A stretch of DNA of 36,254 nucleotides from NCBI GenBank assembly GCA_022545455.1, contig JACZQZ010000012.1, positions 1 to 36,254 on the forward strand, written 5' to 3'. This DNA is from Pseudomonadota bacterium (GTDB taxonomy: Bacteria > Pseudomonadota > Alphaproteobacteria > Rhodospirillales > 2-02-FULL-58-16). This document shows, in pieces, positions 17,022 to 24,430 of the stretch. A program made the translations under genes and the position numbers. Numbering within the stretch: the stretch's first letter is position 1; every line of letters begins with the position of its first letter. The notes beneath the pieces are model-generated. The model had not been told where the DNA came from, ran no database searches, and was given only the letters and a program-made list of their open reading frames with translations.

Positions 17022-18665
17022 TCAAAAACTCCTGGCCTTCTCGCGCAGCACGAACTTCTGGATCTTGCCCGTCGACGTCTTGGGCAAAGGGCCGAAGACC
17101 ACGTGGCGCGGACATTTGAAGTGGGCCATGTTGTCGCGGCACCATGCGATGATGGTCTCGGCGGACACGTCTGCGGCACCGGGCTTCAAGACGACGAAGG
17201 CGCACGGCGTTTCCCCCCAGGTCTCGTCCGGCCTGGCGACGACCGCCGCCTCCATCACGTCCGGGTGCCGGTGCAGCACCTCCTCTATCTCCAGGCTGGA
17301 AATGTTTTCCCCGCCCGAGACGATGATGTCCTTGGTACGGTCCTTGACCTCCATATAACCGTCGGCGTGCATGACCGCCAAATCACCGGAATGGAACCAG
17401 CCGCCGGCGAAGGCTTCGCCGGTGGTCTCGGGGTTCTTCAGGTACCCCTTCATCACCGTGTTGCCGCGCACCATCACCTCGCCGAGGGTCCGGCCATCGG
17501 CGGGCACCGGCTCAAGGGTTTCGGGGTTCGCCACCATGAGCTCGTACACCGTCGGGTAGCGTACGCCCTGGCGGGCCAGTTTGGCCGCCTTGTCCTCCGG
17601 CGTCATGGCGTCCCAGGGATCCTGCCAGGCGCAGAAGGTGGCCGGGCCGAAGGTTTCGGTGAGGCCGTAGAGGTGGGTAAAGCGGAACCCCATGCGCTCC
17701 ATGGCGGTGATGACGGCACTCGGCGGCGCGGCGCCGCCGGTGGCCACCTCCACCGTCTGGTCGAAGGACACTTTCACCTCGTCGGGCGCATGGATGAGCA
17801 TATTGACAACGATGGGCGCGCCGCACATGTGCGTGACCCCGTGCTCGGCGATCATCTGGAAGATCAGCGCCGGGTCCACCGTGCGCAAACACACGTGGGT
17901 TCCGGCGACCGCGGTAACGGCCCAGGTATGGGTCCAGCCGTTGCAGTGAAACATCGGCAGGGTCCAAAGATAGACCGACTTCCGGGTCAGCCCGAACACC
18001 ATGGCGTTGCCGAAGGCGTTGAGAAAGGCGCCCCGGTGGTGATAGACCACGCCTTTCGGGTTGCCCGTGGTGCCCGACGTGTAATTGAGCGCCAGGGCCT
18101 GCCACTCGTCCTCCGGGTACGACCAGCGGGCTTCGGGATCGCCCTCCGCCAGGAAGGCTTCGTAATCCATCTCGCCCAGCAGCTCGCCGTCCTCCGCCAG
18201 CGGATCGTCGATGTCGATGACGACGATGGCGCGGCCGATCTTCGCCAGGGCCTCCTTGACGGCGGGCGACAACGCGCGATCCGTGATCAGGACCTTGGCT
18301 TCGCCATGGTTGAGGATGAAGGCGATGGTTTCGCCGTCCAGCCGGTAATTCAGGGCGTTCAGCACGGCGCCGGCCATGGGCACGCCATAGTGCGCTTCCA
18401 GCATGGCCGGCACGTTGGGCGCCATCAGCGCCACCGTGTCGCCGGGCCCCACGCCGCGTTTGTCAAGCGCGCTCGCCAGACGGCGGCAGCGCTCGTAGAA
18501 CGCGCGGTAGGTGTAGCGCTTCGTGCCGTGGATGACGGCCGTCTTGTCGGGATAGACCGAAGCCGCCCGGGTCAGATAACTGAGCGGTGTCAGGGGCTGG
18601 TGGTTGGCCGGATTCCGGCCCAGGTCCCGTTCGTAGATGTTGGATTCCCTCTGCGGCTTGATCAC
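17022..18665 (-). CDS. acyl-CoA synthetase (AMP-forming)
   Basis: A 547-residue member of the ANL adenylating superfamily that activates a carboxylic acid, probably a fatty or other medium-chain acid, to its CoA thioester through an acyl-AMP. The P-loop-like motif YTSGTTGNPKG lies at residues 195-205. It is followed by the aromatic switch region LYGLTETFGP, GWFHSGD with its ribose-binding Asp, the hinge KDRTKDIIVSGGENIS, and the C-terminal catalytic Lys in PKTSTGKIQK. The ORF is open far upstream, but GTG 18665 has GGGAGGGGGAGG seven bases ahead and matches the N-terminus of the family (RDLGRNPANHQPLTPLSYL). Acid specificity is unknown. It is convergent with the aspartate dehydrogenase gene. 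Confidence 0.92.
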   Translation of the reverse strand: MIKPQRESNIYERDLGRNPANHQPLTPLSYLTRAASVYPDKTAVIHGTKRYTYRAFYERCRRLASALDKRGVGPGDTVALMAPNVPAMLEAHYGVPMAGAVLNALNYRLDGETIAFILNHGEAKVLITDRALSPAVKEALAKIGRAIVVIDIDDPLAEDGELLGEMDYEAFLAEGDPEARWSYPEDEWQALALNYTSGTTGNPKGVVYHHRGAFLNAFGNAMVFGLTRKSVYLWTLPMFHCNGWTHTWAVTAVAGTHVCLRTVDPALIFQMIAEHGVTHMCGAPIVVNMLIHAPDEVKVSFDQTVEVATGGAAPPSAVITAMERMGFRFTHLYGLTETFGPATFCAWQDPWDAMTPEDKAAKLARQGVRYPTVYELMVANPETLEPVPADGRTLGEVMVRGNTVMKGYLKNPETTGEAFAGGWFHSGDLAVMHADGYMEVKDRTKDIIVSGGENISSLEIEEVLHRHPDVMEAAVVARPDETWGETPCAFVVLKPGAADVSAETIIAWCRDNMAHFKCPRHVVFGPLPKTSTGKIQKFVLREKARSF

Positions 18666-18865
18666 GGCGCTGCCTCCCCCTCCCGCGTCAAACGTGACGA
18701 TGCCGCCGATTTTATCCCGCCCGGGTCGGTATGTATCGAAAAGTACCCTCGTCCGAACTCCCGCGGCCTCGGCGCCGCCACTATGGATTATACTGTCGAA
18801 ACCCGCTAAGGTCCGGCGGCGGCGTTCTCGATGTTGAAACCGAATATGAATGGCTTGGGGTAGTG

Positions 18866-18988
18866 ATGGCGGAAGACTTTGACCATACAGAAGACTTTGA
18901 CCATAAAAATGTAGCATTGGTGGCGGGGATAATCGGGGGCGTTGTCCTCTTGATAGGACTTGTGGGTGTTTTAATTACTCTTTTATGA
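18866..18988 (+). CDS. 40-residue single-pass membrane microprotein (unrecognised)
   Basis: I do not recognise this protein. It has an acidic, His-containing N-terminus in which a six-residue unit is repeated (EDFDHT, EDFDHK) and then one hydrophobic helix of about 23 residues (VALVAGIIGGVVLLIGLVGVLITLL) with GxxxG-like glycine spacing that favours helix packing. The repeat is also exact in DNA: GAAGACTTTGACCATA occurs at 18872 and 18890. The last codons overlap the start of the next small frame (ATGA). The track gives an 85-residue ORF from 18731, but the first 45 residues are Arg/Pro-rich and not convincing. No strong ribosome site is visible at ATG 18866, which is the main weakness. Confidence 0.5.
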   Translation: MAEDFDHTEDFDHKNVALVAGIIGGVVLLIGLVGVLITLL

Positions 18989-19101
18989 CCGCGGGTTATT
19001 TCACCCTTGGCATTGTCGTGGGGTTCATCCTGGCCGTGATTTTCCCGTGGGCGCTGTTGCGGAAGCTGGAGAGCAAGGACGAGGGAAAAGAAGAACGCTA
19101 A
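18985..19101 (+). CDS. 38-residue single-pass membrane microprotein (unrecognised)
   Basis: The ATG of this frame lies inside the stop codon of the preceding microprotein (ATGA), a layout typical of translational coupling. The product has an N-terminal hydrophobic helix (YFTLGIVVGFILAVIFPWALL) followed by a strongly charged tail, RKLESKDEGKEER. By the positive-inside rule the basic start of that tail would face the cytoplasm. It is too short for the supplied ORF track. The pairing with the upstream helix protein suggests a two-component membrane complex, but function is unknown and no family is recognised. Confidence 0.5.
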   Translation: MTAGYFTLGIVVGFILAVIFPWALLRKLESKDEGKEER

Positions 19102-19455
19102 GGCCCCGTTCGCGATCGAGCCCTTTTCCGTACAGGCCAACGCCACGCCGGGGTGCCGCATGGCGGGTTTCGGAGGGGTTTCCCCTACACCCGTTTCATC
19201 GCCGTAAAGCGACACGGACAACACGCCCGACCCGGCACCCGGCAATACCTGCCGCGTCCGCTTGGTGCGCGTGCTCCGCGTCGCCGGAAACATCGCGGCT
19301 CCGCCCCGCCATTCCCCACCATTTTCCTTGTTTTTCAGAAGGGTCCCCGTTCCCCCGCCGGCTGGCGCGGAGTTTGCTGGGGTGCGGGCGGTTGAAACCC
19401 AATCGGGCGTCGGGTTTCGGCTCCTCCACCAACAAAGAAGAATGAGGCTCTGGCA
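19102..19455. other. 354-base stretch without a convincing gene
   Basis: Open frames cross this stretch on both strands, but none has a ribosome site, family resemblance or normal composition. A short GGGGTTTCCCC hairpin lies near 19174. The last bases hold GAGG, the likely ribosome site of the lipoprotein gene that follows. The promoter for that gene should be here, but I cannot place it. Confidence 0.4.
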
Positions 19456-19653
19456 ATGATCAAAACCAAAACAGTCGCGCTGGCTTTGGCGCTGACAGGT
19501 CTTTCGGCCTGTGAAGCGGCGGACCCGTTCAACCTGTCGGGCCAGGAAGACTATAAACTCGGTGTCGGCAGTCCCCCCAACACACAACCGTTCAGCTCTT
19601 ATCCCCAGCCGGACGGCACCAGCGTCGTCATCAAGGTAGGGGTGAAAATCTGA
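19456..19653 (+). CDS. small putative lipoprotein
   Basis: A 65-residue product starting MIKTKTVALALALTGLSAC. The basic start, hydrophobic run and LSAC lipobox are those of a lipoprotein signal peptide, with acylation predicted on Cys19. The mature part would be only about 47 residues (EAADPFNLSGQEDYKLG, then a Pro/Ser-rich stretch and a short beta-like end VVIKVGVKI). GAGG lies upstream of the ATG. No family is recognised. It is convergent with radC, whose stop lies 57 bases downstream. It could be a small envelope protein or an accessory of an unlinked system. Confidence 0.55.
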   Translation: MIKTKTVALALALTGLSACEAADPFNLSGQEDYKLGVGSPPNTQPFSSYPQPDGTSVVIKVGVKI

Positions 19654-19709
19654 CGGGCGGGCGCCGGGAGCACGGCCGAAGCAACCAAAGAGGCGATGGA
19701 AAGCGCCCC

Positions 19710-20390
19710 CTAAAGCAGTCCCATGGTCTTGAAGGAGGTGTAGCCGTCCTTGCTGACGACGAGGTGGTCGTGCAGCGTGATCCCCAGCTTTTCGGCCGCC
19801 TCCCGGACCTCCCGGGTCATTTCGATGTCGGCTTTCGACGGCGTCGGATCGCCCGACGGGTGGTTGTGGACCATGATCAGGGCGGTGGCGCCCAGCTCAA
19901 GGGCCCGCTTGACCACCTCGCGCGGATAGACCGGCGTGTGATCGACGGTTCCCTTCTGCTGCACCTCGTCGGCGATGAGGACGTTCTTGCGGTTGAGATA
20001 GAGGATGCGGAACCGTTCGGTGTCTTCGTACGCCATGCTGGTCCGGCAGTAATCCAGGAGCTTTTGCCAGTTGGCCAGCACCGGGCGTTGCATCACCTCG
20101 CCGCGCGCCATGCGCACGGCCGCCGCCTGCACCGTCTTCAGGGCGAGGACGCCGGCCTCGCCCACGCCTTCCACCTCCTTGAGCGCCCGCGGACCGGCGC
20201 CGATGACCTCGGCGAAGGAGCCGAAGCGCTTGAGCAGGGCCTTGGCCAGGGGTTTGACGTCCCGGCGCGTGTGCGCGGCGAACAGGACCAGCTCCAGGAG
20301 CTCGTAATCGGGCAGGGCGTCGGCCCCCGCCTTCATGAAGCGCTCGCGCAGGCGATTGCGGTGTCCGCTATGGTCGGGGGCGCCGGGCAC
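19710..20390 (-). CDS. radC: RadC family JAB-domain protein
   Basis: A 226-residue protein of the RadC (UPF0758) family, long called a DNA-repair protein though that role is disputed. The N-terminal part has a helix-hairpin-helix-like segment (LKEVEGVGEAGVLALK), and the C-terminal half is an MPN/JAB metalloprotease-like domain with the metal-site signature HNHPSGDPTPSKAD near residue 175. The length is normal. The GTG start at 20390 lies only four bases after the map stop codon, so the two are probably coupled. The gene ends the methyltransferase-sfsA-map-radC run on the minus strand. Confidence 0.93.
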   Translation of the reverse strand: MPGAPDHSGHRNRLRERFMKAGADALPDYELLELVLFAAHTRRDVKPLAKALLKRFGSFAEVIGAGPRALKEVEGVGEAGVLALKTVQAAAVRMARGEVMQRPVLANWQKLLDYCRTSMAYEDTERFRILYLNRKNVLIADEVQQKGTVDHTPVYPREVVKRALELGATALIMVHNHPSGDPTPSKADIEMTREVREAAEKLGITLHDHLVVSKDGYTSFKTMGLL

Positions 20391-20394
20391 GGCG

Positions 20395-21225
20395 TCAGAC
20401 GTCGTACGGCGGCCGGTCGAGCCCGGCCGGGGAAAGGGTGAAGACCTCGTAGCCGTCGGCGGTGACGCCGAGGGAGTGCTCGAACTGGGCCGACAGCGAA
20501 CGGTCCCTGGTCACCGCCGTCCAGCCGTCGTCCTTCACCTTCACCGGATAGCGCCCCGCGTTGATCATGGGCTCGATGGTGAAGAACATGCCCTCCTTCA
20601 GGACTTCGCCTTCGCCCGGCTGGCCGAAATGCATGACGTTGGGGGCTTCGTGGAACACGCGCCCCAGGCCGTGGCCGCAGAAGTCCCGCACCACCGAGAA
20701 GCGCTGGGATTCGACGAAATCCTGTATGGCGTGTCCGATATCGCCCACCGTCGCCCCCGGCCGGACCACCTTGATGCCGCGCCACATGGCCTCGAAGGTA
20801 ACGTCCACCAGGCGCCGGGCCTTGACGCTGATATCGCCGGCATCGCCGAGGAAAAACATGCGGCTGGTGTCGCCGTGCCAGCCGTCGAGGATGACGGTGA
20901 CGTCGATGTTGAGGATGTCGCCGTCCGAAAGCCTCTTTGCCCCGGGAATGCCGTGACACACCACGTGGTTGACCGAGGTGCAGATGGACTTGGGAAAGCC
21001 CCGGTAGCCCAGGGGCGCCGGGACCGCGTCGTGGGAGACGATGAAGTCGTGGCAAAGTCTGTCCAGCTCCTCCGTCGTCACGCCCGTCTTCACATGGGGC
21101 GTGATGAAGTCCAGGGTTTCGGCGCCCAGCCGCCCGGCCTTGCGCATGCCCTCGAAGTCTTCGGCGCCGTGGACCGTGATCAGCCGCTCGCCGGCGGCAA
21201 TGAAATCCGCGCTCATGTCGCTCAT
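20395..21225 (-). CDS. map: type I methionine aminopeptidase
   Basis: Removes the initiator methionine from new proteins. The 276-residue product has the pita-bread metallo-aminopeptidase features: substrate His in NHVVCHGIPG, metal ligands Asp in ILNIDVTVILDGWHGDTSRMF, His in CGHGLGRVFHEAPNV, and Glu residues in FTIEPMI and in AQFEHS. The N-terminal extension before EDFEGMRKAG is about 20 residues longer than the minimal E. coli form, as is common. The 401-aa ORF in the track extends antisense into sfsA and is not used. ATG 21225 is chosen, with ATG 21216 as an alternative. Confidence 0.96.
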   Translation of the reverse strand: MSDMSADFIAAGERLITVHGAEDFEGMRKAGRLGAETLDFITPHVKTGVTTEELDRLCHDFIVSHDAVPAPLGYRGFPKSICTSVNHVVCHGIPGAKRLSDGDILNIDVTVILDGWHGDTSRMFFLGDAGDISVKARRLVDVTFEAMWRGIKVVRPGATVGDIGHAIQDFVESQRFSVVRDFCGHGLGRVFHEAPNVMHFGQPGEGEVLKEGMFFTIEPMINAGRYPVKVKDDGWTAVTRDRSLSAQFEHSLGVTADGYEVFTLSPAGLDRPPYDV

Positions 21226-21257
21226 GGATCGATTCCGTCCTTCCGCATGGCGGTCCT

Positions 21258-21986
21258 TCATGTCCCGGCGCTTCCGCAAAGTGCCATTTCCACCGGCGCG
21301 GCCACTTCGATTCCGGTCACCGACAGTGTGCAACCGTAGCACAAAGCCTCCACCCCGGCCGCCATCGACTGGTCCAGGGTGGCGGCATAGGCGGGATCGA
21401 TATCCGCGGCAATGGAAAAATTCGCCCCGTCCTCGCGCTGCACCAGGTACACCATCACGGCGCGCTTCCCTTGGCGGGCCATCTCCGCCAGCTCGACAAG
21501 GTGCTTCGTGCCCCGGGCCGTAACCGAGTCCGGAAATTCGACCGGCGCGTCCGCGCCACCGCCGCGCTTCATGGTCACGTTCTTGACCTCGACGAAACAT
21601 GTGGGAAGACCGTCGTCCTCAAGCAACAGGTCGATGCGTGAGTTGCGCCCGTACTTGACCTCGCGGCGCAGGGACCCATAGCCGGCCAGCTCGGCGATGG
21701 CTCCATTGCGCACGGACTCCTCCACCAGCCGGTTGGGGTGGGCGGTGTTGATGCCCACGAGTACGCCGCCGACGCGGATCATCTCCCAGGTGTAGCGCAG
21801 CTTGCGGTCGGGATTGCGGGCCGGCGACAGCCACACCTCCGAACCCGGCTCGTTGACGCTCAGCATGGACCCGGGATTGGGGCAGTGCGCGGTGACCACC
21901 TCTCCGCTGTCCAGCTCCACGTCGGCCAAAAAACGCTTGTAGCGCTTGATCAGCCTGCCGCGGATCAGGGGATCGGGAAACTTCAT
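21258..21986 (-). CDS. sfsA: SfsA family protein
   Basis: A 242-residue SfsA protein, named for a sugar-fermentation-stimulation phenotype in E. coli. Structurally, the family combines an OB-like N-terminal domain with a restriction-nuclease-like core. The N-terminal RGRLIKRYKRFLADVELDSG, the TAHCPNPGSMLSV block, and the nuclease-like core RIDLLLEDDGLPTCFVEVKNVT with its Asp and Glu-x-Lys pattern are present, as is FPDSVTARGTKHLVEL. The molecular role is uncertain. It lies 32 bases before map on the same strand, a common arrangement in alphaproteobacteria. Confidence 0.93.
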   Translation of the reverse strand: MKFPDPLIRGRLIKRYKRFLADVELDSGEVVTAHCPNPGSMLSVNEPGSEVWLSPARNPDRKLRYTWEMIRVGGVLVGINTAHPNRLVEESVRNGAIAELAGYGSLRREVKYGRNSRIDLLLEDDGLPTCFVEVKNVTMKRGGGADAPVEFPDSVTARGTKHLVELAEMARQGKRAVMVYLVQREDGANFSIAADIDPAYAATLDQSMAAGVEALCYGCTLSVTGIEVAAPVEMALCGSAGT

Positions 21987-22023
21987 GGATGGGAAACTAC
22001 CCGGCGCCGCAGGCTGATGGCAA

Positions 22024-22932
22024 TCAGCGCGGCTTCGCCTTTTCCCCGGCGGGTATCTCGACCGTGCCCAGGGCCTCGGCCAGGCGCGTCTTGGCGCTGC
22101 CGGGACTGAGCGGTTTCTGCTGGGAGGGGTGCGGCGCCCAGGCGGTGAGGGTGATCACGTGGAAGGTGGCGGGGACGCGGCCCGCCGAATCGCCGAACAT
22201 CTGGCGGTACGCGTCCGCCGCGGCCTCGAGGGTGGCGCGGCGGGTCCACGTCTTCCGCCTCTCGACGACGGCGTTGCTTTCCCCCATGCCGCGCAGGTCG
22301 CTCATCAGGCCGGCGAGATCGCCATAGGATACCGTGATGGTGTCCGAATCCGCCACCGGCAGGGCGAAGCCGGCGCGCTGCAGGAGGTCGCCGGCGTCGC
22401 GCACGTCGGCGAACGGGGAGACACGCGGGCTGAGGCCGCCTTCCCCGGCGATCTCGGCCTCGGCCAGGGCGGCGCGAAGCTCCTCCAGGGTGTTCCCGCC
22501 GAGCATGGCGGCGAGAAACAGCCCGTCCGGTTTAAGCGCCCGGCGGATCTGCACCAGGGTGCCCGGCAGGTCGTTGATCCAATGCAGGCTCAGGCAGCTT
22601 ACGATCAGGTCGAAGCACCCTGCGGCGAAGGGCAGGAGCTCCTCGTCGGCGGCCAGGCTCAAGGGCCCCGCCCGCCGGGCCATTTCCGGCGACAGGTCGC
22701 ACTGCACCAGGGTCTCGATGCCGCCCCGGCCGTTCAGCAGCCGTCCCAGTCCGCCGCCGTGGCAGCCGAGGTCGAGGGCGACGGGAAAACGCCGCGTGAT
22801 GTCGTCGAGCCGGTCCGCCAGGCGCTCGCCCACCTCGCGCAGGAGGAAGTCGTGGTCCTCCAGCCCCGCCGCCGCGCGGTCCCGGTGGCGGCGCACCGTC
22901 GCGCGGTCGAACACGTGCATTGTTTCGGACAT
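22024..22932 (-). CDS. NDUFAF5/BioC-like SAM-dependent methyltransferase-fold protein
   Basis: A 302-residue Rossmann-fold protein with the SAM motif VALDLGCHGGGLGRLL near residue 51. The N-terminus (HVFDRATVRRHRDRAA) and the following REVGERLADRLDDITRRFP closely follow the pattern of NDUFAF5, the mitochondrial complex I assembly factor that hydroxylates an arginine of NDUFS7. The bacterial homologs are often annotated as BioC or generic methyltransferases. An equivalent role on NuoB in this organism is inference from homology. The usual second glycine pattern of motif I, GCGxG, reads GCHGG here. It lies 37 bases upstream of sfsA and may lead that operon; it is divergent from comF. Confidence 0.8.
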   Translation of the reverse strand: MSETMHVFDRATVRRHRDRAAAGLEDHDFLLREVGERLADRLDDITRRFPVALDLGCHGGGLGRLLNGRGGIETLVQCDLSPEMARRAGPLSLAADEELLPFAAGCFDLIVSCLSLHWINDLPGTLVQIRRALKPDGLFLAAMLGGNTLEELRAALAEAEIAGEGGLSPRVSPFADVRDAGDLLQRAGFALPVADSDTITVSYGDLAGLMSDLRGMGESNAVVERRKTWTRRATLEAAADAYRQMFGDSAGRVPATFHVITLTAWAPHPSQQKPLSPGSAKTRLAEALGTVEIPAGEKAKPR

Positions 22933-23035
22933 GCCGCCCTTCCCCGTTTCCCCGGCATTTCTCCTTAGTGTATCATGGTGTTTACCGTGCCACTTTAGAA
23001 CAGCGAATTAGGCGGGGGACGGGGACAACGCCACG

Positions 23036-23833
23036 ATGATGAACGGACACGCTCACCAGGCGCCGGGTCCGGACGCTCCGGTGCGGGGGGGAGTCGCGGC
23101 CTCCCTCGGCCGTTTCGCCACCCGCACCCTCGATGTCCTGCTGCCGCCCCAGTGCCTGCGCTGCGGCGCCATGGTCGACGCGCCCGGCGTGCTCTGCGCG
23201 CCGTGCTGGGAGCGGATCGTTTTCCTCGGCCCGCCCGAGTGCGAGTCCTGCGGCCTGCCCTTCGAATACGATGCGGGCGAAGGCGCGCTCTGCGGCGCCT
23301 GTACGCGCCAGCGTCCTCCCTACCGGCGGGCGCGGGCGGCGATGGTGTACGACGACGCCAGCCGCCGGCTGGTCCTCGCCTTCAAGCACGGCGACCGCAC
23401 CGATACGGCGCCGGCGTTCGGCCGCTGGCTGGTCCGCGCCGGGGGCGACCTGATCGCCGACGCCGACGTGGTGGCGCCGGTGCCGCTCCATTGGACGCGG
23501 CTGTTCGCCCGCCGCTACAACCAGGCGGCGCTGCTCGGCCACGCCGTGGGGCGCCTCGCCGGGATCCCGGTCGTTCCCGACGTGCTGGTCCGCCACCGGC
23601 GCACGCCGTCCCAGGGCCGGCTCAGCCCGTCGGCGCGCCACAGGAACCTGCGCGGCGCCTTCGCCGTGGCCCCTTCCCGCGCCGCGGCGATCAAGGGGCG
23701 GCGGGTGCTGCTCATCGACGATGTCCTGACCACGGGCGCCACGGCGGCGGCGTGTACGCGCACCCTGCTCAGGGCCGGCGCCAGGGCCGTCGACGTGCTG
23801 ACCCTGGCGCGGGTCGTGCGGCCGGCGGTTTGA
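23036..23833 (+). CDS. ComF family amidophosphoribosyltransferase-like protein
   Basis: A 265-residue ComF-family protein. The family is linked to DNA uptake in naturally competent bacteria but is also found in non-competent ones, where the role is unclear. The N-terminal part has two zinc-ribbon-type cysteine groups (CLRCG...CAPC and CESCG...CGAC, residues about 39-88). The C-terminal half is a type I phosphoribosyltransferase fold with the PRPP loop VLLIDDVLTTGAT near residue 226 and the conserved RRYNQAALL and RRTPSQGRLS segments. It is followed by a repeat element and then grxC and a nitrilase-family gene, an order often seen uninterrupted in alphaproteobacteria. Confidence 0.92.
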   Translation: MMNGHAHQAPGPDAPVRGGVAASLGRFATRTLDVLLPPQCLRCGAMVDAPGVLCAPCWERIVFLGPPECESCGLPFEYDAGEGALCGACTRQRPPYRRARAAMVYDDASRRLVLAFKHGDRTDTAPAFGRWLVRAGGDLIADADVVAPVPLHWTRLFARRYNQAALLGHAVGRLAGIPVVPDVLVRHRRTPSQGRLSPSARHRNLRGAFAVAPSRAAAIKGRRVLLIDDVLTTGATAAACTRTLLRAGARAVDVLTLARVVRPAV

Positions 23834-23866
23834 ATGTCATCGGCAACGGCGCACGAACGCCCCTCT

Positions 23867-24123
23867 AGTGGCCTGTATCAGCTAAAGTGCACCCCTACGA
23901 TCGCTTTTCCCGTTTCCCCGGCAGGAGGGGAGGCGCAGTCGATGCGGGGCCATCGGCAAGCCTTCCCGACGCCCCGGGGGGCCCCCGGGGGGTGTCCCCC
24001 CGACACCGTATGCGGGGGGCGCCCCCGCGACCCCCGGGGGAGCGGGAAAAGCGACCCGAAGGGCGGCGTTGCGAGGCTTCCGGACGTCGTCGTAGGGATA
24101 CAATTTAGCTGATGCAGGCCACT
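23867..24123 (+). repeat. MITE-like inverted-repeat element, copy 2
   Basis: A 257-base element with the same terminal inverted repeats as copy 1 (left end AGTGGCCTGTATCAGCTAAA) and the same inner TCGCTTTTCCCG/CGGGAAAAGCGA pair. The core is close to copy 1. The right-hand module here reads CGGCGTTGCGAGGCTTCCGG, which is the reverse complement of the corresponding module in copy 1. The element is flanked by TA on both sides (23866-23867 and 24123-24124), compatible with a TA target duplication. It lies 33 bases after the comF stop and ends only ten bases before the first possible start of grxC. Confidence 0.85.
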
Positions 24124-24148
24124 AGTCCCGTGCATGGGGGAACGAAAC

Positions 24149-24430
24149 TTGGCCGAGGTTGATATCTACACGACGCCGTTTTGCGGCTTTTGCTATCGCG
24201 CCAAGGCGCTCCTCGAAGGGAAGGGCGTGCGCTTCACCGAGATCGACGTGACGGTGACGCCGGGGGCGCGGCGGGAGATGATGGAACGCGCCGGGGGCAA
24301 CCGGAAGGTCCCCCAGATTTTCGTCGACGGCCGCCACCTGGGCGGGTGCGAGGAACTGTTCGATCTGGAGTCCCGGGGGGCGCTCGACTCCCTCCTCGGC
24401 GCACCGGCGGAACCCGGGTGCGCGCCATGA
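24149..24430 (+). CDS. grxC: glutaredoxin 3
   Basis: A 93-residue glutaredoxin that reduces protein disulfides or glutathione mixed disulfides with glutathione. The thioredoxin-fold pattern is clear: VDIYTTPFCGFCYRAKALL, then cis-proline segment KVPQIFVDGRHLGG and the glutathione-binding GGCEELFDLE. The active site is C-G-F-C; the usual Grx3 motif is CPYC, so this is a dithiol site with Gly in place of Pro. ATG 24134 is the first start, but TTG 24149 has GGGGGAA six bases before it and gives the canonical N-terminus MAEVDIY. Its stop overlaps the start of the nitrilase-family gene by four bases. Confidence 0.92.
   Translation: MAEVDIYTTPFCGFCYRAKALLEGKGVRFTEIDVTVTPGARREMMERAGGNRKVPQIFVDGRHLGGCEELFDLESRGALDSLLGAPAEPGCAP

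Noticed and set aside
18781-19587. 268-aa minus-strand ORF covering the microprotein and lipoprotein region
   Set aside because: No ribosome site, low-quality composition, and opposed by better plus-strand small frames.
23834-24112. 92-aa ORF across the comF end and repeat copy 2
   Set aside because: Composed of repeat-derived peptide and a piece of intergenic DNA; shared peptide with the copy 1 and 3 ORFs reflects DNA repetition, not a protein family.
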